NCBI GenBank assembly: GCA_008931825.1
Contig: QXVZ01016137.1
Location: 1 to 20,529, forward strand
Length of the DNA stretch: 20,529 nucleotides
Reading direction: 5' to 3'
DNA from: Phallusia fumigata
Lineage: Eukaryota; Chordata; Ascidiacea; Phlebobranchia; Ascidiidae
Notes under the pieces: generated by a model
What the model was told of the DNA's origin: nothing
Databases searched by the model: none
What the model saw: the letters and a program-made list of their open reading frames with translations, nothing else
Translations under genes and position numbers: made by a program
Shown: one piece after another, positions 9,301-18,300 of the stretch
Layout of the letters: each line of letters begins with the position of its first letter
How positions within the stretch are numbered: the stretch's first letter is position 1

Positions 9301-12300
9301 CATGTGGTATTTCAACACATGTCGCACGAGTTTATTAAAAAGTCAAAATGACGGAGAAAAGTCGGGATGACAAACTGAAGGATATTTTGTGGCAGCTTGG
9401 AGCGAAAATTTGGGGAAAGTTACAAACAGAATGTTAAATAGAAATCGTCACCTCTTTAGATAGACTGATGGCTGAAAGGAAAATGACAAAGTATTTGGCA
9501 ACAATTCCCCACGAGTTGTAATTATAACAAGATCCATACATCGGTTGCGCTTCAGTGATAATCGTCACACATGATTGCGTTACGTTGCCCGAATCTGTGT
9601 GAGAATTAACAGCTATTTGTAACGTCACAATGTGTTTGTCGGTTCGTGTATCTAGGAGTAAGTATTCTGTGCATATGGACGTAGTAAACTTACCAATGGA
9701 ATAAGGTGGAGGCATCGTCAACATGTAAGAGTTGAAAACTCCCATAAAGATCAGATAGAGCAGTAGATTGGGATAATAGACAGCCCTGACATAAGCTCTC
9801 CACTTGTGGTTCAACAAACTAACCACCAGTGGGTGGCGCAAGAGCTTCTTTTGCTTCTCTTCAACCTTCACATTAAAAATAGGGTCTGCCAGTATTAACT
9901 CATGCAAGAACCTTAGAACTGTAATTTAAACCAAAATATGATTTACCATAATGTTCAATGGGTGGTTTTTCTTCAGCAAGTTTGGATCATTAGTGTATGG
10001 AACTGCACGTTTAACCACATGACCATCCTCATCATAAACCTGTCATGAAAATCATTATATTACAATCACATGATCTAAAAATGTAAACAAGATTATAAAA
10101 TGATGTGACGTATACACTGTGGAATAAATCGTTTATTTTTTCACGGGCTTCGAACCTATCGAATCCCAAACGTCTTCACATAGGTCGAGCGACCCAGTCT
10201 GTTCGACAATTTCTTGCTTTTTTTATTTATTTTTTTTCACGGGGTTCGAACCCAGACGATCCCGAGAACAAATCCCGATNGCTTCGAACCTATCGAATCC
10301 CAAACGTCTTTACACAGGTCGAGCGACCCAGTCTGTTCGACAATTTCTTGCTTTTTTTTTATTTATTTTTTTTTCACGGGGTTCGAACCCAGACGATCCC
10401 GAGAACTAATCCCGATCAGGTTTTTTATTTCTGAATATGGGTCGAGCGCCTTGGACCATTCGACCAAGTGCTCTGTTAAGTTAATCTTTCTAATGTATAC
10501 AATGCACCACCTAGTGGTTAAAAGTCAAATCCAGTCCAAGATAATTTGCATTCCGCCACAAATTAATAAACAAGATTAAAATAATCAACAACATGAAAAA
10601 ACAAAGTTAAACTTGGTCAGGTGTTAATTGATTAAAATATTGGTGACAGGTTTATGTTAGTGATGCGCGGGACTTTTACGAACAAGAAAATTGCTTTATC
10701 GGTGCGATTGCGTCAATCTATTTACTTTCATGAATTGTTGCAAAGTCGATGACAAACCGGATCACGTTCAAATGAATGACGAACTCGTGTACATTGGTGT
10801 TTCGTGGTTTTCAACGCGAGCATTTTAACTTGAATAAACTAGGTTGTGAGAAATTGGGAATTAAGTTAAAAATTCGTAAACCAAATGTTGTAGGCGCCTT
10901 CTAAAATACGAATGTACAACGGAAAAATAAAACTGAAATCACGTGCTTTAAAACTAGGTCTTCTAACTCACCCTGGAAGCTCCTTTGCCCATGGACCAGT
11001 TTTTGTAGGAAAATTCATCATCCAAGAATTCATAATCAAACGTAACCTGTTACAAATTTTAAACTAGAAGGGTGGCTTTCACCATATTGCCATTCCATAT
11101 ACACTGTTACCTTATTTAAAAATGCATGTATATTTACCATGTCATTTCACATTAGGTCCCATAGTTACTTAAGCTTTTTATAACATGATTGTTTCTGCAG
11201 GCAGAAACGCATGGGTCCCCACACATGCAAAGTTGTAGAAATTGTGGTTCACTATGAATGTATGTACAGAACAGAAGCAGATATTTTTTCTTTAATATTA
11301 TGTAAATTAAAAAATGAAAAAATGAAATGAAAAATGAAATGACAGATGAAATGACAGAAATGACAGAATTAAACAGAATTAATAATATAAGTAACTATGA
11401 CCCAACCTACAAACTTCAAAAAGGCTAGTTAACTGCCAGAGTTATAGGGTAAACACAGCAACAAATTCACCATAATGACATGTTATACAAACTGTTTATA
11501 CTTCGTCTAATTCGGAGAATGTTTAACAACCTGACCCATTTTAGGGGGTGGGCTAGTGGGGTAACAGCTGGGGCTATAAGGTAAAACACATCAATTACTG
11601 CCCCACAATGACTTGTTAAACAAACTGTCCAAATTTCATCCAATTCGGAGAATGTTTAACAACTTGACCCATTTTAGGGGGCTAGCGGGGTAACCACTGG
11701 GATTATGGGGTTAAACTAAACTAATGACACACCGCCTTGACCATATCTACCAGCTGTGAAAGTTTCATCCAAATCCATCAATCATTTCATGCCAAAAGTG
11801 CATGGACAAGCTGCAGGGGACAAAAAAAATTATTTTGCCAATTTTTGTGTCTACCATGCACTCTAAATGAATAAAGCAGTGATCATTCTTTTCTAAGGGA
11901 TTTTTATACCACAGAAAAAATAAAATATAGACCACTATCGAAATATCTTAAAATGTAACAATAATCGCTCAAATATCTGGAGTTTATAAAAACGCATTGA
12001 TGACGTAACGTGCCACAAAAAGCCGTAACCCAAAGGGATTTAAGTGACATAACGCAATGCAAGCTTTTGTTATGGGAATTCATGTTTCTTAGTCAAACTC
12101 TGATTTTGATTTTTTTGTCTCGGTTTCTATTTTAAAAGATAATAAACAAACAAGGGCAAAACACCTGTGTGAGGATTCCAGGATTCTGTCCTTGCAAGCT
12201 CAGGAGCTTTGATGCGTCGACCTTAACCAAATTGGACCAAATAACGCTGGTAGTCAAAAATAATTCTTCTCACCCCGAAGTTTTCATGGTCAACAGGTAA

Positions 12301-15300
12301 GTTGTTACTTTCGATGCATTTTGTAAAAACTTCTTCAGCAATCTCCGGCATTTTCCGAATCAACTTTCTCATGGGAGTTTTCGTTGCCTCATCTGAGATA
12401 AGATTCATAAATCGGGAAATACGTCAACACAGAAATTTTTACATGTCTCATCCGGAGATGGTGTGAAAAGAGGGGGAACTTCCCAAAATAATTGGGAGTT
12501 GGGGATTGTGTTGATTTGTCCCCTCGACAATTAGGCGGTTAGTTTCGAAAACACAGAAACGCATTATGACGTCACTAATGATGTGTCGGTGTATCCCAGC
12601 ACACGTCACTTCCTATGTGTCATTTCCTCACAGAAATCATCAACAGTGTTTCATTATGTGTACGGCTTAACCGGTGCACAACGGGGATCAACCAGCACTT
12701 TGACGCGGCACTGACAACTATAAGGTCTCAGTAAGGCGTTTTACGAATATTAAATGAAACATTTGTAAAAAAATAGTTAGCCAGGTAATAATATAACATG
12801 GAATTTTATGAATTAATGTAACTGACAGTGAATAAAGTCAATAAGAATTTTAGCAATTGAAAAAGTTGCCTCTTTAAAACTTTTACCAGATTTGCGCTTA
12901 TGTTGTGTAGTTTATGTAGTTGACAACATCATAGTCTGTTGACTTACAACCATACATGCTCTTTTCACAGTAGTTTCTCAAAGTCTCCCTCCACTTTTCA
13001 TTTTCTATTATCACTCGGGCACAAGAAGTATTTCCACAAATGATGGCGCAATCCAACGCGTTCCATCCTTCTAGGCAGACACGATACGACACATCAGCTT
13101 TAAATCTGTAAATACAATCACAAAACTAGAAGGGTGGCTTTCACAATATTGCCATTCTATACACACTATCACTCAACTTCAAAATGCATATATATTCACC
13201 ATTTCATTTCACATTGGGTCCCATAGTTACTTAAGCTTTTTATAACATAATTGTTTCTGCAGATATGCAAAGTTGTAGAATATGTAATTTCACATAAATC
13301 ATACAATGAAATGACAGAATTGATAATATTGAGGCGACAACCACTTTATTGTACAATCAGGAAATTGAATAATGAAAGAACCAAGTTACAGCACTTATAA
13401 AGGCAATACGAGAAACGCGAGAAAACGGTCGCTTCGCGTCACACGTTTGTAGCAGAATTACAGGGCCGCTACAATATAACTAACTATGACCTAACCTCAA
13501 ACTTTAAAAGTCTAGTATGTTAACTGCCAGGGGTATAGAGTAAAACACAGCAACAAATCCACCACAATGACATGTTATACAAACTGTCTACATGTCATCC
13601 AATTCAGATAGTTTTTAATAATTGACCCATTTTAGGGGGCTAGTCGGTAACTGCTGGGGCTATGGGGTAAAACACATTAATTTTAGCACCACAATGACAT
13701 GTGTTACGAACTATCTAAATTTCATTCAATTCGGACATTGTTTAACAATTTGCCCATTTTAGGGGGCTAGTGGGGTAACCATTGGGATATGGGGTCAAAC
13801 AACACTGATGACAGAACTCCTTGACATATCTACCAGCTGTAAAAGTTTCATCTAAATTCATCAAACATTTCATGCCAAAAGTGCATGGACAAGCTGCAAG
13901 GGTAGAAAAAAAAAAACAGAGTGAAAACAATATATGTCCCCTTTCAGGAAGGGGATCCATTATGAGTTTGGCGGAATCGAAATCAAACCGCGGCTCTCTG
14001 ACCTCTCGTTTTCATTTTTGTAAAGTTCTGGCTATATTCTGTAGTATAGTACATCGTTAAATAGTGCAGTGTAAACTTAAATTCAATGGGCTGCCAAACA
14101 TATTATGACATCACAAGTGCGTGTAAGATCGCATGGCGTGAGTTTGTTTTTTAACCTCTACTGAATGTACGTTAGTAATTCAGCAGCAGATAACAAATAA
14201 CTGACTATGCCGAGATGTCGCACTGGCAGTTTTCCAAGCTCTGCTTTAACAGGTGAAGTTACAATTGGTGACTACGTTGTTTAACTATTTTAGCGACCTA
14301 TTTTGCTGCCAGGAAGATTTGCCATTCCCACAACAATACAAAACTAACCAGATGACGTCATGCATATGTGAACATATTATAACCAGTCCTTATGTGAACA
14401 TGGTACTTACTCTAGAAGAAGACGAACCATCTCAGCGTGCCCACGCCAGCAAGCATAATGAAGTGGGGTATGCAGTGTTTTGTCCCTTGAATTGATAAAT
14501 ACTTTCACCAACATCTGCAAGGGTAATTCCTAGTTATCTAGGTTTACTATAATTCGAATTTTCATAACTGAAATATTCTGTCCATTTTCTCTGCACAAAT
14601 TTACCAAAAACTTAGAAGGATGACTTTTCCCATACATCATGGTGTAGGTAATATTTCTTATATTTATAAAATAAATGTTATTTTCACATACAGCATTTCT
14701 AATTATTACATTGGACATATATTTAGTACTCGTATTAAATTATGTTTCTTGGCATTATAACATAATTGTTTCTGCTAGAATAAACACACACAGAGTAATT
14801 GCCAGTTGGTAGTGTTGTTAATAGGGCGTGGTCAGTTTTAGTTTTTAAAAGCTTTTAAAAAAGGCTAAGAACTATTAACCTTGTAACAAGTATATTACGT
14901 CATTCTTAACTTCGTTGTAGTTTAAAGTTGTTAACTGGACAAGAATGTGGTAAGGTTTAGTCTTGTGACTGTTTTGAAAAGGTCTTGTTTGACTGCGTTG
15001 CTGCCGTATATAACGGAAGAGTTACACAGCGTCTTTTAAAGCATGATATAACAAACATTGTTAGCCTATCACAATTAACAAAAGAAGGCGATTGTTCACA
15101 ATCAATCTCATTATTGCTGTCAGTTGTTGATGAGTCACGCTAACACCATGAGGTAATAAAATCTGATTTTTTTTCTGTACCGATCCAGTCAAAAAAACAT
15201 CCTGAAAAAATTGACGCAAAATCAAATGAGACTCAAAAACGAATATTGCACACAGTTTGAGAATTACTGTTCTAAACGAAAGACTCCACAGGAATCATTG

Positions 15301-18300
15301 ATTTAGAAGAGTGCACGATTTTGCGGCAAGTACAAAAAATAAAGATTTTTATTTAGTTTGTAAATATGAACAGCTAGAAAATACAAAATGTCAAGCTACA
15401 CTGGAGTTGTGTTTCCAAATGAATAAGCGAAAACATAAATTCATCGTTTTTTTCTAAATAATTGTTGTCATTTTACTTTTAAACAAAATTATTTACTTAC
15501 TTCGTTCGTTCCCTTGTACTTTTCAATCAACAACTTCGCGCATGCCACGTGACCATTACGTGCAGCATTGTGAAGAGGTGTATGACCTTTGTTATCCTTG
15601 ATATCAAAGCGCGCCCCTCGGTCCAACAGATATTTGACAAGTTGAATCCTTTGGTCCTCTCGGTCATCATCTGAACGTTCATCCAACAAACAGTGGAGAG
15701 CAGTTCGACCCTCCTCATCACAAACGTTGATATCTGTGAAAGACAAACACCCGCATTAAAGCACTACAGCAACTTCTGAGTCACGGCAGGAATAGTTTTA
15801 ATTGAGGATTTATCGAAAGTATTCTTAGATTTGTTTGATGCCACGGTCTCACCGATGATCATAACAACCCATCAGATTCACCGTCATTTTTTGTAGTTTA
15901 CCTTTTTACAAGGCCGAATTTGGGTGGTACAGGTTTAAATAAATTGTGAAAACAAAACTCGGTATCACATTTGCGTGGTCACGTGGTGGCGCTGTTTTGC
16001 ATGCGAATGGCAAGTATTGTGTGACAAATGTGCAAGAAAAATGCATTAAGCTTAGTTTTTGATTGTCATAATTATTTTTCGTTATGTTTAGAATAATGTC
16101 GGAAACCCACAACACTATGAATTGTAACAGATCTTACCCGCTCCCCTCTCCACAAGTAGTTTGCACATCTCAACATGTTTATACTTTACCGCATTGTGCA
16201 GTGGTCTGAAGCCAAAAATGTTTGTCATGTTTAGTTGTTCATCAACAAGCGACGGAGAAAATTCCTGAAATTCAGTTCGTCTCATTACTAAGTCGCCTTC
16301 CCATAATATCAGTAACACAACAAAAACAGTTTGATGCACAAAACACACTTTGACAAATTTGTACATGTGTTTTTCTATACCCCCAAATACCAGCACATGC
16401 CAGCTAGGTTACTAAGATTGTTTGTTATTTAACTATTCCGCCTCCCCACTACGATGGCTGCCAGGTTGTGTCTCGTCAGAGCTGCCAAAATGTCGTCACA
16501 GGAATCACTCAGCGATAAGTCCAAGTAGGGTTAGCTCGGAAATCGATAATTATTACTATCTGGATAACGGATATATCCGAATATTTCTGTTTTAGTTAAC
16601 CGAATAATAAACGCTAAATACGAGACAACCGGTCTTTTTTCACAATAAGTCGGTTAATCATTTAAACTCAACTCCAACTGTGACAGAATTTCATTTTAAT
16701 TATCTACACATGGTTTACACACAAAAAATCACGAATGTTCAACATTTACTGCTTCTGCAGCGCATTATAAAGCATAACGCATCGATTGTGGGATTATTTA
16801 AACGGGACCGGAGTTTTGTGGCAAAGAGTCCACATGCACTGAATGCTCTTTCGCTTTGGGTTGAACAGAAGTGAGTTGAATAATAGGATACAGAGCTTGG
16901 AGATTAGTTGGTCTTTTTCCTGAAGCTTCAAACAGAAACAGGTTCAGTTACTCCAACTCCAAGCAACCTTTGTATTAGCGTTGTGTGCACTTTGGTTTTG
17001 TTTCCATATTCGCCAAACATGTCAAGGTTAATCTCCATGAGAAAATTAGGAATTTAGGATCATCAAATCTTCAAGTGGATGGACAAGAGATGTGTCTCTT
17101 CTTTCTTTGATTCTTGCTCCAAAACGAGACTTAAGAGATATCGAGTAGGCGGAATAAGAATTGGAGAGAGTTTTAAGTACAAAATCGTGAATCCGCTCGG
17201 CTGTCAGCAGTGTAGAGTCCTACAAAGCCAATCTACAGAGTGCTTGACAGGTTCTAAAACATCAACCAGAATTTTGAGAATCCTAATTTTCCGATCAATA
17301 ATAGTCTCAACAAGAGCCACTCTGATACATTTCCCCACTCTTACAAACATTTCGAGAAGACTGTTCCATGGACTTCGAGTCTGGAATTAACCCGAACTCC
17401 GTATTGAATTGTGCTTGGATATGTTTTGGCAGAATTTCGTTTTTTACCGGACTTGTGCGGAACATCGCTACTATTTTTTTAACCTTTCAACCTCCACAAA
17501 ATCTACAGTATCCTCATTAACTTAACAATTGTGTTAAAATAAATTCTGTGAACAGCTGCTAGCTCTGCAACAACTCTCTCTAGCGAATCTTTGATTTAAA
17601 AAAGCTGTCAATCGTACTGGTGCCCATTAAAATACCGACTGTTTCTGCTATTAAAGAAACTCATTTTTGCCTTCTTTGCATCGACTTAAATCTTATGGTT
17701 TAAAAGCAAGTAGTTTCTTATAGCTCCTGTGATCAATCTTTACAAGAAATCGTATTTTGACATGTTTCACATTCTGCCCTCTCGCCATTTCCGAAACGGA
17801 AAAGTAGACCCATACAGGGTTTTCACGCTTTGTGTTTTACTGTGACACAATAGCCCTTCAATTCTCTTGTCCGTTTTACCGCGGGTAGAGAATATACAAG
17901 ATAAAGAGACTTAAATAATGTTTTAGATAGAATTACCAGAAAGATGGTCGCAACTTCTATCACCGCAAATTTACTGCAAAAAAAATGCGTAAAATGTAAA
18001 ACGTTTTAAAATGATATCCGGATATCGGATGGCAAAAAAAATGCTCCGTTAATCGTTTAACCGCTATCCGGATAGTCCAACCCAACTCCAAGAGTATGCG
18101 CTTTGCTGACAATCGCAATATCCCAGCAGCGCAAAGCTGACTTAGCGTGTTCAGTCGCAACTAATCATGCGTGACAAGGTAACTCATGCGTAACTGTGTT
18201 TGTTGTTACGTCATATATAGTTTTGTTTTACATCTTTTTATAATGGATAGATTTTTCCGAAACTGCTGCGTTTTTCGAACCCCGTATGTCGGCGTTTTGT

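Larger units (their letters stand above)
10040..10971. other. Intron 8 of TRPA
   Basis: It contains the dimeric tRNA-like element and the N at 10280. The part from 10480 to 10971 shows no recognisable feature. Confidence 0.55.

Noticed and set aside
9266-9420. CAGTGTTTCCCAAC followed by GGTACACGAAGGC resembles the terminal repeat of a hAT-type miniature element
   Set aside because: No reverse-complement partner end or target-site duplication was found before exon 11, so at best it is a truncated end.
10374-10478. A tRNA-Leu or tRNA-Ser gene on the minus strand
   Set aside because: The A and B boxes are good, but the acceptor stem does not close and A-rich sequence follows the T arm, so it was called a SINE-like relic.
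11047-12273. The family-1 repeat as an introner (an element that creates whole introns)
   Set aside because: The repeat covers only part of each intron and does not supply both splice sites. Several hundred bp of other DNA lie on the donor side.
16680-17390. Plus-strand open frames of 64 and 103 codons
   Set aside because: They lie opposite the hAT transposase remnant, which is recognisable on the minus strand, and their translations match nothing known to me.
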